Positions 45,631 to 54,608 of a stretch of DNA of 64,000 nucleotides are shown one piece after another; position 1 is the first letter of the stretch; the number at the start of each line of letters is the position of its first letter. The notes beneath the pieces were generated by a model that worked only from the letters and a program-made list of their open reading frames with translations, did not search any database and had not been told where the DNA came from. Both the position numbers and the translations under genes were made by a program. Origin of the DNA: Saprospiraceae bacterium (GTDB lineage Bacteria; Bacteroidota; Bacteroidia; Chitinophagales; Saprospiraceae). Where the stretch lies: NCBI GenBank assembly GCA_024103005.1, contig JAGFJA010000049.1, positions 1 through 64,000 of the forward strand, given 5' to 3'.

Positions 45631-46751
45631 TGAAAGTTTATCACGGTCTGGGAGTGATGTCGGGATCCTCTTTAGACGGCATTGACTTTGCTTTGTGCAG
45701 ATTTGATTTTGACGAAGAGAGAGACAACCCTATAGCCTCATGGCACATTGTGGAAGCAGAAACTTTTGAATTGAGTGTCTTTTGGGAAGAAAGACTTAAA
45801 AAAGCCTTTCTGTCATCCGCCAAGGAGCTTTGGATGACCCATGTCACCCTGGGGAAATACATAGGCGACCTTGCTAACACTTTTCTGAAACGTACGGCTA
45901 TTAAACCTGATTTCATTTCATCACATGGCCATACCGTATTTCATGAGCCACAAAATCACATGACACTTCAATTGGGACATGGTGCTTCCATAGCAGGGGC
46001 AACCGGATATCCGGTGATATGCGACTTCAGAAGTACAGATATTGCTTTAAATGGTCAGGGTGCTCCCATGATTCCCATCGCCGAAAACCTATTGTTTAGC
46101 GAATATCCTTTATGTCTGAATATCGGAGGCATAGTCAATGTGAGTGCCCGCGTCAAAGACCATTATATTGCCTTTGATGTGAGCCCTGCCAATCAGGTTC
46201 TCAACAAACTGGCTTCCTTAGCCGGCCAGGCCTTCGATCAGGATGGCCTCACCGCTCGCAAGGGCATTTTACAACCTGAATTGATAATTGCATTGAATAA
46301 AATGGAATACTTTAATGCCCCCTACCCTAAGTCACTTGATAATAACTGGATAATGAAGGAATTGTATCCTATTGTAAAATCCTTTGATTATTCTCCGGAA
46401 GATAAATTAAATACCTTCTGCAACTTCATCGCTCAGCGGATAATTCAAGAACTGAAAGTCGTAGGCCAAAATGAAGGAACAGACTTTGCAGGCAAGAAAA
46501 TGTTAGTCACCGGCGGTGGAGCATATAATCAATACCTCATGGAATGCATCTCTGATGTCTGCAGCAACGAGTTAGGTATCCAGGTTTCCATACCTCCAAA
46601 AGTAATCATCGAGTTTAAGGAAGCACTATTAATGGCTTTGGCAGGATTATTACGCATAAAAAATATTCCCAACATGCTCCACACCGTCACAGGTTCGACC
46701 GTGGACAATATAGGCGGATGTATCTATCAGGGAACCAACGTTTTAGTATGA
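45627..46751 (+). CDS. anmK: Anhydro-N-acetylmuramic acid kinase
   Basis: A 374-residue enzyme of peptidoglycan recycling that opens and phosphorylates 1,6-anhydro-MurNAc to MurNAc-6-phosphate. Motifs: GVMSGSSLDGIDFALCRF at the start (ATP/metal loop), SSHGHTVFHEP, GAPMIPIAENLLF, LNIGGIVNVSA, and VTGGGAYNQYLME near the end. Length is normal. Translationally coupled to the upstream cytochrome gene (ATGA overlap) and 16 bases from the SDR gene. Functional link to the cytochrome is not obvious. Confidence 0.94.
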   Translation: MMKVYHGLGVMSGSSLDGIDFALCRFDFDEERDNPIASWHIVEAETFELSVFWEERLKKAFLSSAKELWMTHVTLGKYIGDLANTFLKRTAIKPDFISSHGHTVFHEPQNHMTLQLGHGASIAGATGYPVICDFRSTDIALNGQGAPMIPIAENLLFSEYPLCLNIGGIVNVSARVKDHYIAFDVSPANQVLNKLASLAGQAFDQDGLTARKGILQPELIIALNKMEYFNAPYPKSLDNNWIMKELYPIVKSFDYSPEDKLNTFCNFIAQRIIQELKVVGQNEGTDFAGKKMLVTGGGAYNQYLMECISDVCSNELGIQVSIPPKVIIEFKEALLMALAGLLRIKNIPNMLHTVTGSTVDNIGGCIYQGTNVLV

Positions 46752-46767
46752 ACCAATTAAAATAATT

Positions 46768-47811
46768 TTGTTGAAAAAAGTTAATTATAAAATATTAGTT
46801 ACAGGGGCAACAGGACTGGTAGGATCGTATGTAGTCAGAACTTTACTCCTGAATGGATATGCCAACGTAGCGGTCACCACGAGGAAGAATAGCAACCTTA
46901 CCTTGCTGGGGGATGCCGCAGATAGAATAAAAATTTTTCATGCTGACCTGACGGACGTCATTGGACTGGAAGATGCCATCCTGGGCAGAACACATATCAT
47001 ACATTGTGGCGCCCTGGTTTCCTTTGACTCCAGAGACAAAAGACCCCTTATCAAAACCAATGTAGAAGGTACTGCCAACCTCATTAATTTGAGCCTGGAA
47101 CACGGCATTAAAAGATTTATTCATCTGAGCTCCATTGCCGCCCTCGGCAGAAATAACAAGGAAGGTGGCCTGACGGATGAATACACAAAATATGAAGACA
47201 ATCCATACAACTCATATTATTCTATCACCAAACACCTGGCTGAACTGGAAGTATGGCGCGGTAAGGCGGAAGGTCTGGATGTCAGAATCCTACTGCCCGG
47301 ACTAATACTAGGCAGTGGATACTGGAAAACAGGCACCAATGGCTTTTTTAATCATGTCTGGCGCAAAAGCCCCTTCTACCCCGGCGGCAGCAATGGATTT
47401 GTGGATGTACGGGATGTGGCTGCTTTCGCTGTACGGATGCTTTCCTTTGATGGCGATGAAGAAAAATTTTTGATGATCGGCCACAACGTGACTTATAAAG
47501 CGTTTTTGGACACAATTGCAAAATATCTGAAAGTGAAACCCCCATCCATCAAGGCTAAAAAATGGATTCTTGGCACGGCTTGGCGCTTAGACAAACTTAG
47601 GACTCTTTTCACCGGCGGAAGACCCATGCTCACAAAAGAAACAGCTGCAACTTCCGTAAAAAACTATCGTTTTGCAAATGACAGATCTTTAACCGTGCCG
47701 GGATTTGATTATACACCCTTTGAACAAACTATCCGGGAAATTGCAGATCAGTATCTGGAAGCATCTAATAGTCAATTCCAACCGACAGTCCTTAACGTGC
47801 ATAAGCTATGA
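46768..47811 (+). CDS. Extended SDR (NAD-dependent epimerase/dehydratase-like) (TTG start)
   Basis: A 347-residue extended short-chain dehydrogenase. Rossmann motif VTGATGLVGSYVVRTLL near the N-terminus, SSIAALGRNN active-site serine region, and the catalytic YxxxK in YYSITKHLAELE. The subgroup resembles dihydroflavonol-4-reductase-like enzymes; substrate unknown. The start is TTG (two TTG codons in a row at 46768 and 46771); an ATG in frame would remove the Rossmann strand. The stop overlaps the ligA start by four bases. Confidence 0.87.
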   Translation: MLKKVNYKILVTGATGLVGSYVVRTLLLNGYANVAVTTRKNSNLTLLGDAADRIKIFHADLTDVIGLEDAILGRTHIIHCGALVSFDSRDKRPLIKTNVEGTANLINLSLEHGIKRFIHLSSIAALGRNNKEGGLTDEYTKYEDNPYNSYYSITKHLAELEVWRGKAEGLDVRILLPGLILGSGYWKTGTNGFFNHVWRKSPFYPGGSNGFVDVRDVAAFAVRMLSFDGDEEKFLMIGHNVTYKAFLDTIAKYLKVKPPSIKAKKWILGTAWRLDKLRTLFTGGRPMLTKETAATSVKNYRFANDRSLTVPGFDYTPFEQTIREIADQYLEASNSQFQPTVLNVHKL

Positions 47812-49922
47812 ATGAAAATCTAAACGAAATCGTAAATTTTTCCAGACAAGTACTTCAAAATGAAGTTGCAATAAATGATGCACAAAAATTGAAACTACTT
47901 GTGGATGCTATTCGTTTCCATGAATGGAGGTATTATATCCTCAATGAGCCCATCCTGAGTGATACCGAATATGATTTTCTTTTCAAAAAACTTGAAGAGA
48001 CAGAGAAGATCCACCCTTCCTGGAAGGTCATCAACTCACCAACGGATAGAGTCGGACTGGATATTACCGAAAATGCACGACAAATCGGCCATCTCAGGCC
48101 TATGCTCTCCCTCGCCAACTCATACAACGAACATGATCTGCTGGACTTTGACATGCAAATCAAAAAGTTATTGAAAATAAATGTAGAGGATGATATCGAG
48201 TATAGCGTGGAGCCCAAATATGACGGAGGAGGCATTTCTTTAGTCTATGAAGATGATCAGTTGATAAGAGGAGTAACACGCGGTGACGGCGCCTCCGGAG
48301 AAGAAATAACCAATAATGTCAAAAGCATCAGATCTATTCCACTTTATGCCCCCTTCAGCAAATTGGGTATAAAAATCATTGAAATCAGAGGTGAAGCCAT
48401 TATCTCCGCCGAAAATTTCAAAAAGGTCAACCAAAAACGGCTGGAACAGGGCGAACCACTCTTTGCCAATGCTCGCAATGCTGCCACCGGTGGATTGCGC
48501 ACTAAAGATCCCAAGGACACGGAGAGTCGCAAGATGGATGCATTTATTTATACGGTTTCCTTTGCTGCGGATCATCAGAATAATGACGTCCTCGACACAT
48601 TTAAAACCCAATTTGAAACCATCAGTGCCATCGGTCGACTCGGAATAAAAATTCCATCAGAAGGCCGAAAACTATGTAGAAATATCAGGGAAGTCATAGA
48701 CTTTTGCCATTTGTGGCAGGAGCAAAGAGGACAATTTCCCTACGATATTGACGGTATGGTAATTAAACTCAATCGCATTGATTATCAAAGGCAAATAGGT
48801 GCCACTGCCCACCACCCCCGATGGGCAATTGCATTTAAATTCCAGGCAAAACAGGCTGCAACCAGGTTACTTGAAGTGGAATATCAGGTGGGAAAGATAG
48901 GCTCTATCACACCGGTAGGCAAACTGGAACCGGTCTCACTTGCAGGTGTTACCATTAGCTCGGTTTCCCTCCACAATGAGGAGTTTATTAAGAGCAGAGA
49001 CCTCAGATTAGGTGATATGGTGGTAGTAGAAAGAGCGGGCGATGTCATCCCTTATATCGTTAAACCACTAACAGATGTTCGCACCGGCATTGAACAAGAA
49101 ATCATATTCCCCACATCCTGCCCTTCCTGCCACACACCTCTGGTACGACAGGAATCAGAAGCTGCATGGCGATGTATCAATCCCAACTGCCCGGAACAAC
49201 TAAAGCAACGGCTCATCTTCTTTGCTTCCAAGGACGCTATGGACATCGACGGCTTCGGTAAGTCAATCATTGAAAAATTTGTCGAACTGGGGTGGCTGAA
49301 ATCATTTACTGACATCTACAGACTAAAAGAGGATAAAATAGCCCAATTGGAAGGATTCGGTAAAAAAAGTGCCGAAAACCTGATTGCAGCCATCAATAAA
49401 AGTAAAAGTAACCCAATTCACCGCCTTCTCCACGCCCTGTCCATACACCACGTCGGCAAGAAAGTATCAAAACTTTTGGTAGAAAATATAGAGTCACTCT
49501 TTGACCTGAGTAAAGCTTCCAAAGAAGATATAGAAACTATTAAAGATATCGGCCCCATCGTGGCACAGAATGTATATAATTATTTCAGAGAACCGGCCAA
49601 TATTGAGATGCTCAGAGAACTGGAATCATTGGGGGTCAATATGCAGGCAATATCCGGCGACCGAAAAGTAATTTCAGACAACAGTAACCATTACCTCTAC
49701 GGCAAGACCATCCTCTTCACGGGCACACTTCACCGGATGGGAAGAAAAGAAGCCCAGGAAAAGGCAGAAGCGCTGGGTGCAAAAAATCTCAGTGCCGTAA
49801 GCTCCAATCTGAATATTCTCGTTGTTGGAGAAAACGCAGGCAGTAAACTGAAAAAGGCAAAAGACCTTGGGAGTATAGAAATATGGTCAGAAGATGAGTT
49901 TTTACAAAAAATTGAAAACTAA
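47808..49922 (+). CDS. ligA: NAD-dependent DNA ligase
   Basis: A 704-residue LigA that seals nicks using NAD. Domain order: Ia (residues about 15-80, HEWRYYILNEPILSDTEYD), adenylation domain with nucleophile K137 in EPKYDGGG, OB-fold (KIGSITPVGKLEPV), zinc finger with four cysteines (CPSCHTPL then CINPNCPEQ), HhH domain (AMDIDGFGKSIIEKFVELG and on), and a C-terminal BRCT domain (from about 625, LYGKTILFTGTLHRMGRKEA). All essential elements are present. Last gene of the cytochrome c-anmK-SDR-ligA unit. Confidence 0.97.
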   Translation: MNENLNEIVNFSRQVLQNEVAINDAQKLKLLVDAIRFHEWRYYILNEPILSDTEYDFLFKKLEETEKIHPSWKVINSPTDRVGLDITENARQIGHLRPMLSLANSYNEHDLLDFDMQIKKLLKINVEDDIEYSVEPKYDGGGISLVYEDDQLIRGVTRGDGASGEEITNNVKSIRSIPLYAPFSKLGIKIIEIRGEAIISAENFKKVNQKRLEQGEPLFANARNAATGGLRTKDPKDTESRKMDAFIYTVSFAADHQNNDVLDTFKTQFETISAIGRLGIKIPSEGRKLCRNIREVIDFCHLWQEQRGQFPYDIDGMVIKLNRIDYQRQIGATAHHPRWAIAFKFQAKQAATRLLEVEYQVGKIGSITPVGKLEPVSLAGVTISSVSLHNEEFIKSRDLRLGDMVVVERAGDVIPYIVKPLTDVRTGIEQEIIFPTSCPSCHTPLVRQESEAAWRCINPNCPEQLKQRLIFFASKDAMDIDGFGKSIIEKFVELGWLKSFTDIYRLKEDKIAQLEGFGKKSAENLIAAINKSKSNPIHRLLHALSIHHVGKKVSKLLVENIESLFDLSKASKEDIETIKDIGPIVAQNVYNYFREPANIEMLRELESLGVNMQAISGDRKVISDNSNHYLYGKTILFTGTLHRMGRKEAQEKAEALGAKNLSAVSSNLNILVVGENAGSKLKKAKDLGSIEIWSEDEFLQKIEN

Positions 49923-49996
49923 GCCATTTAGTCACATCTCCTAAAGTTTGATTGATTTTAAAGATATTAAGCTCGGAAAGAATAGCATTAAATACC

Positions 49997-50004
49997 TACC
50001 TTTG
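49997..50004 (+). promoter_or_regulatory. Bacteroidota -7 box for pheS
   Basis: TACCTTTG, an exact TAnnTTTG match, 17 bases before the pheS start codon. Confidence 0.6.
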
Positions 50005-50021
50005 CATTCAATTTTTATCAG

Positions 50022-51047
50022 ATGAGTGAGACATATAATAAGATTATAGAAGAAATGGAAAGCCAGATTGAGTCTTTCGCCATATCCACCAAAGAAGAAC
50101 TTGAGGCATTTCGCATAGCCTTTCTGGGATCTAAAAACAAGCTCAAGGACCTTTTTGCACTTATGGGCAAGGTGGCCGCTGAAGAAAGAAAAAACTTCGG
50201 CCAGGCATTGAATAAGTTAAAGTCAAGTGCTGAAGCCAAATTTGCACACTTTTCTGACTCTATCAGTAACACAGACACCGGTGATGCAGTCTCCAAGTCT
50301 GACCTTACACGTCCCGGCTTCCCTACCCCACTTGGTACTCGCCATCCTGTATCTCAGACACTTAACAGAATCATCGAAATATTTACCAAAATCGGATTCA
50401 CCGTAGAAGAAAACAGAGAAATAGAAGACGAATGGCACAACTTTACAGCACTAAATACCCCGGATGATCATCCTGCCAGAGATATGACGGATACTTATTA
50501 CCTGACAAATGACCTGACACGAATGTTACGCAGCCAGACTTCGACCGTTCAGGTCCACGTCATGGAAAACCAAAAGCCACCCATCCGGATCATTTCTCCC
50601 GGTCGTGTCTATCGTAACGAAACCATCTCTGCCCGCTCTCATTGTCAGTTCCATCAGGTGGAGGGTCTTTACATCGACAAGAATGTCAGCCTTGCAGATA
50701 TGAAACAGACGCTCAACTATTATGCAAGAGCAATGTATGGACCCAATGCAAAAACCAGACTAAGAGCATCTTACTTCCCTTTCACTGAACCCAGTGCAGA
50801 AATGGACGTCTATTGGGGTCTTAATAATGAAGATGATTATCGTATTACCAAAGGTACTGGTTGGCTGGAAATTTTAGGCTGTGGCATGGTCGATCCGGCA
50901 GTACTGGAAAACTGCGGTATCGATCCCGAAGTGTATAGTGGCTTCGCCTGGGGGATGGGAATAGAACGTCAGGCGATGCTCAAGTACAAGATAACGGATA
51001 TCCGCTATTTCTTTGAGAATGATATCCGCTTCCTAAGCCAATTCTAA
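50022..51047 (+). CDS. pheS: Phenylalanyl-tRNA synthetase alpha subunit
   Basis: A 341-residue class II synthetase subunit. An N-terminal coiled-coil arm (residues 1-85) precedes the catalytic domain with motif 1 around FTKIGFTVEENREIEDEWHN, motif 2 (RVYRNETISARSHCQFHQVE) and motif 3 (AWGMGIERQAMLKYKI). It needs PheT to charge tRNA-Phe; pheT is not adjacent, as is common in Bacteroidota. A hairpin CCTCTG-TTT-CAGAGG (51136-51150) lies downstream but lacks a T-run. Confidence 0.97.
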   Translation: MSETYNKIIEEMESQIESFAISTKEELEAFRIAFLGSKNKLKDLFALMGKVAAEERKNFGQALNKLKSSAEAKFAHFSDSISNTDTGDAVSKSDLTRPGFPTPLGTRHPVSQTLNRIIEIFTKIGFTVEENREIEDEWHNFTALNTPDDHPARDMTDTYYLTNDLTRMLRSQTSTVQVHVMENQKPPIRIISPGRVYRNETISARSHCQFHQVEGLYIDKNVSLADMKQTLNYYARAMYGPNAKTRLRASYFPFTEPSAEMDVYWGLNNEDDYRITKGTGWLEILGCGMVDPAVLENCGIDPEVYSGFAWGMGIERQAMLKYKITDIRYFFENDIRFLSQF

Positions 51048-51164
51048 ACCATCTGTTAGGGTATCAGTTATCTCTAACCGAGGCAACAAACAAATGCTGC
51101 CAATTCTGACCAATCATACGACAACCAATAACGTTCCTCTGTTTCAGAGGCAGCATATCCTGTT

Positions 51165-53075
51165 TTACTTTTTCTCTGACTTAATGTAACCAGGTTCATT
51201 TTGAAGTTGATCCAGCTTAACTTCAGATTCTAAATTGGGATCCTGAGCAGTTATGGTAAACATTCTGACATTGGCTCTCTCTGAACGCATTTCTTCCAAG
51301 GTCATCGGCCTTCTTGCTATATCCCATTTAAATCCGGGAACCTGAATAGCAGCATGATTGGCCTTGTTCATCGGATAGTATTTCCCGTCATTTTTTTTGT
51401 AAAACTTGATATTATCCAGTTTATTATCTTCAAAATACGCTGTCAGGTGAGAACAGTCAAGCGTATTGACACCTGTATATTCTTGCTTGTCATTTTTATT
51501 ATAAAAGACTGTCTGGGCGTTACCATTGACCCGGAGAGATTTAAGCTTATTATCACTGATAAAAGCCTGAATGGTTTTCCCGGCTATCTGGTTGAAATAG
51601 ACCTCATCATCCGTACTTAATATTCTCGCCTTCTCTTGCAGGAGCAATTGGGATAATTTATTGTCTTTTTGAAAGATCAAAATCGTATCACCTGAATATT
51701 GATTGGTCGTATCCGACCACAAAACAGGCTGATCATACAATCGGAATATCGAGTCAAGAGACGTATAATAAATCGAATCGCACGCACCCTGAAAACTTTT
51801 TCCGAAGATTTTTACATCATTATATGCCTGAATAATCCGGCTTGTATCTCCGAAAGATGTATCCCGCCGATACGACAACAAGGTGTCTGCGCTTAGATAT
51901 ATAGTATCGCTATCATTTACAATACTGACCATTGCCCGTTTTCCGTAAGCCTTTATAAAATCATTCTTCCTATCCATTACAGCTTCTTCTGCATGTATGG
52001 CTGTTTGGTTTTCCTTATCATACAGAATGACATTTCCAGAAGAGCTGCCCTTACCGACTTGATTGTTAAAATCATTATTATCCGACTCAATGATGAAACT
52101 TTTATCTTCTATACGGCTTCTGCCGGTCGTCTTTAGGATATCATTTTTCTTATCATACTTAATTACCTTCCCCTTGAGCATCTGTGCGGAATCCTGCAAA
52201 AATGCAAAGCCCTTCCCCCCGTCTATTTCAAAGTATTCTTTCTTTTGATAATATTTAATCGACTGGCCCTGAACATACCTTAATGAATCCTGATACCTTG
52301 CATCGCCCAACAAATAGTAATACAAACGAGTCCCGTCATATACCATCCGATCCTTAGCGATGGCCTTCACATCATCCTTCTGATACTGGGGATTGCCATT
52401 AAATTCACCGTATTTTTTTCCGATGTCATAAAATCCTGATTCACTGTATAACTTTGTACCATCCTTTTGTTTGACTATTATCGGCGCCAGAAAGGTCACC
52501 AGACTTTTTTTGGAATTGTACTTTAACTTAGTCGTTTTGATATCAAAATCCGGATCCTGGACGAATACTCTGTCATTCAAAATGATATCATCGGTTTTTG
52601 TATCATAAGTGGCTGAATGACTTTTGACCCAGGTTGGCCCATTAGTAAAGGTTCCATTGTTGTCATAAGCAGCTATCTTTGTTTCGGTATTATATGATAG
52701 TTTTTCGGTATATAATTTCTGATCCACCTTGGTAAAAGATACATTGGAAAATAATTCACATTGCCGTGTATCTGCATTGTAGTGGAGTGAGTCGGCAAAT
52801 ATCGACAATGTATCACCCTGCTGGATTAATACATTACCTATTGCCTTAATAAACTGACCTGTTCGAACTACCGTATCGGCATAAAAATAGACGCCATTGT
52901 GATTAAATGCTACCTCTCCGGTAAAAATACTTTTCTTTTCCTTTGTGTATATCTCGCCGTGCTTTGCCTCTTCAAAATTGATAAAATCAACGGTATCTTT
53001 TACCTGAGCGGTGATCATCCCCGGCATGAAATAAAGTAAAAAACAGAATAAATATTTCAGGTGGCTAGGCCTCAT
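51165..53075 (-). CDS. OstA/LptA-like exported protein
   Basis: A 636-residue protein with a signal peptide (residues 1-23, ending GMITAQ) and repeated beta-jellyroll units of the OstA/LptA type, seen as recurring phrases such as ADTVVRTGQFIKAIGNVLIQ, DKENQTAIHAEEAVMDRKND and TAYFEDNKLDNIKFY. Length and layout match the Bacteroidota OstA-like protein family, thought to be part of the lipopolysaccharide transport bridge across the periplasm, here without the LptD barrel. Follows the FAD oxidoreductase gene by four bases. Confidence 0.88.
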   Translation of the reverse strand: MRPSHLKYLFCFLLYFMPGMITAQVKDTVDFINFEEAKHGEIYTKEKKSIFTGEVAFNHNGVYFYADTVVRTGQFIKAIGNVLIQQGDTLSIFADSLHYNADTRQCELFSNVSFTKVDQKLYTEKLSYNTETKIAAYDNNGTFTNGPTWVKSHSATYDTKTDDIILNDRVFVQDPDFDIKTTKLKYNSKKSLVTFLAPIIVKQKDGTKLYSESGFYDIGKKYGEFNGNPQYQKDDVKAIAKDRMVYDGTRLYYYLLGDARYQDSLRYVQGQSIKYYQKKEYFEIDGGKGFAFLQDSAQMLKGKVIKYDKKNDILKTTGRSRIEDKSFIIESDNNDFNNQVGKGSSSGNVILYDKENQTAIHAEEAVMDRKNDFIKAYGKRAMVSIVNDSDTIYLSADTLLSYRRDTSFGDTSRIIQAYNDVKIFGKSFQGACDSIYYTSLDSIFRLYDQPVLWSDTTNQYSGDTILIFQKDNKLSQLLLQEKARILSTDDEVYFNQIAGKTIQAFISDNKLKSLRVNGNAQTVFYNKNDKQEYTGVNTLDCSHLTAYFEDNKLDNIKFYKKNDGKYYPMNKANHAAIQVPGFKWDIARRPMTLEEMRSERANVRMFTITAQDPNLESEVKLDQLQNEPGYIKSEKK

Positions 53076-53079
53076 CGCT

Positions 53080-54210
53080 TCAATTATTTTTAAGAACTAA
53101 TTCTGAAAGCTGCAGACCTACCAGAGAAGATATAGCTACTCCCATGCCTCCCATTCGCACACCGATAAATATTCCCGGAAAAACTTCCTTTATTATAGGT
53201 TTCTTGTCTGTACCAACGCCCAATATTCCGGACCATTGGTACTCTATTTTTGGAACAAAATCTATATCAATGTGTCGGCTGATAAATTCAGTCAATAAAT
53301 CACGTGCCTCCACTGTTGTAGCCATCTCTGATGTCTCTTCCGGTTGACCCAGAACATGCCTTCCCCCACCGATAAGCAGCCGCTGATCAACATTCCGAAA
53401 ATAATAATAACCGCAATCCATGTGGTAGCAACCTTTCAAGTCCAATCCGGGTATTTTCTCGGTAACTAAAACCTGATTTCGCACTGCTCTCACACCGTCC
53501 ACATGCAGGATGTCATTGACAAACCCATTCGTTGTCACAATAATCCTGTCTGCACTAATCACTTCATAGTCACCACATTCAACAACCTTATTTGTCGCAT
53601 TGACTTTATTTACATTGATACCGAATAAGAATCTGACCTTATGCTTTAGGCACAGCTCATACAAAGCCCGGTTAAATAAAGCAGTATTCAAACTACCCTC
53701 TTCCTTATTGTAAATGTAATGAGTAAAACCTTTACATCCGGAAGGATTTCCCATCCTGATACTAAAAACATCCCGAATGCCGGTGGCCTGACAGACAATA
53801 TCATTGGCTTCATCCAGGCGACTACTGCATTTTTCAAATAGAACACCTAACTGACCATTAAAAACTTCAATACCTCCACATGGGTCAAAGCCGATGGCTT
53901 CATCTGAAAAAATTTTTCTGCTGAGTGCGAGGCCGTCATATCTCATCTTTACGGTTTCGACAACCCTCTCTTTTTCGTAGTGATCCACATCGTCCAACAG
54001 TTCAGACACACTTCCGAAGCAGGCAAATCCTGCATTCTTAGTACTGGCACCCTCACTGAAAGGTCCTCGTTCAACGACCAGAACGTCGGCGTCAGGATTG
54101 TTTTTTTTGATAAAATACGCAGTGTACATGCCCACGAGGCCTGCACCTACAATCAGATAATCCGGATTTTTCAAATAGCCAATAGACTCCCAGTAACTTC
54201 TATTCACCAC
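53080..54210 (-). CDS. FAD-dependent oxidoreductase (DAO family)
   Basis: A 376-residue flavoprotein. The FAD-binding dinucleotide fold is at the N-terminus (YLIVGAGLVGMYTAYFIKK), followed by GASTKNAGFACFGSVSELL, which resembles the PuuB/glycine oxidase-like amine oxidases; a second GG motif (RMGGMGVAISSLVG) lies near the C-terminus. It probably oxidises an amino acid or amine; the substrate is unknown. It overlaps the end of the DUF7009 gene by 11 bases and is 4 bases before the OstA gene, so sits in a tight unit after glnS. Confidence 0.9.
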   Translation of the reverse strand: MVNRSYWESIGYLKNPDYLIVGAGLVGMYTAYFIKKNNPDADVLVVERGPFSEGASTKNAGFACFGSVSELLDDVDHYEKERVVETVKMRYDGLALSRKIFSDEAIGFDPCGGIEVFNGQLGVLFEKCSSRLDEANDIVCQATGIRDVFSIRMGNPSGCKGFTHYIYNKEEGSLNTALFNRALYELCLKHKVRFLFGINVNKVNATNKVVECGDYEVISADRIIVTTNGFVNDILHVDGVRAVRNQVLVTEKIPGLDLKGCYHMDCGYYYFRNVDQRLLIGGGRHVLGQPEETSEMATTVEARDLLTEFISRHIDIDFVPKIEYQWSGILGVGTDKKPIIKEVFPGIFIGVRMGGMGVAISSLVGLQLSELVLKNN

Positions 54211-54577
54211 TTGACTTTGGATTGGGAAACATATTGCTCTGATCCTCTGAAGTATTATCGAGGCATTTAAAGTCTTTTTCCAAAATAATTTTTAACACTG
54301 CTTCTTCACCTATCTTTTGTTCGGCATAAATTCCTACTTCGTCTGATGAAGCCCAATGACGCCCAATACTTTCAGGAATCAGTAATTTAATCCCCCTGTC
54401 ATCATACATCACTTGCGGGTCAGCTACATCTGATAACTGAACAGAATATGCCAGCTTTTCATCAAGCCTCGGTCCCATCTGAACAAAAACGCTGACCAGA
54501 CCGCTATGTGCAAATTCATTCACCTCAGAGACCTGCATTCTGAATCGAATAGAATTTTGATAGAGACGTAATTTCAT
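54200..54577 (-). CDS. DUF7009-type small protein
   Basis: A 125-residue cytoplasmic protein. The start MKLRLYQNSIRFRMQVSEVN and ending KDFKCLDNTSEDQSNMFPNP fit a small conserved family I know as DUF7009, with the EDQSxxFPNP tail as its most recognisable part. Function unknown. It lies 31 bases after glnS and overlaps the oxidoreductase gene by 11 bases. Confidence 0.8.
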   Translation of the reverse strand: MKLRLYQNSIRFRMQVSEVNEFAHSGLVSVFVQMGPRLDEKLAYSVQLSDVADPQVMYDDRGIKLLIPESIGRHWASSDEVGIYAEQKIGEEAVLKIILEKDFKCLDNTSEDQSNMFPNPKSSGE

Positions 54578-54608
54578 ATTTTATCGGACTTGATATGTAC
54601 GAGAAATT

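Noticed and set aside
51136-51150. Terminator after pheS (CCTCTG-TTT-CAGAGG)
   Set aside because: The stem is perfect but short and is not followed by a T-run on either strand close by.
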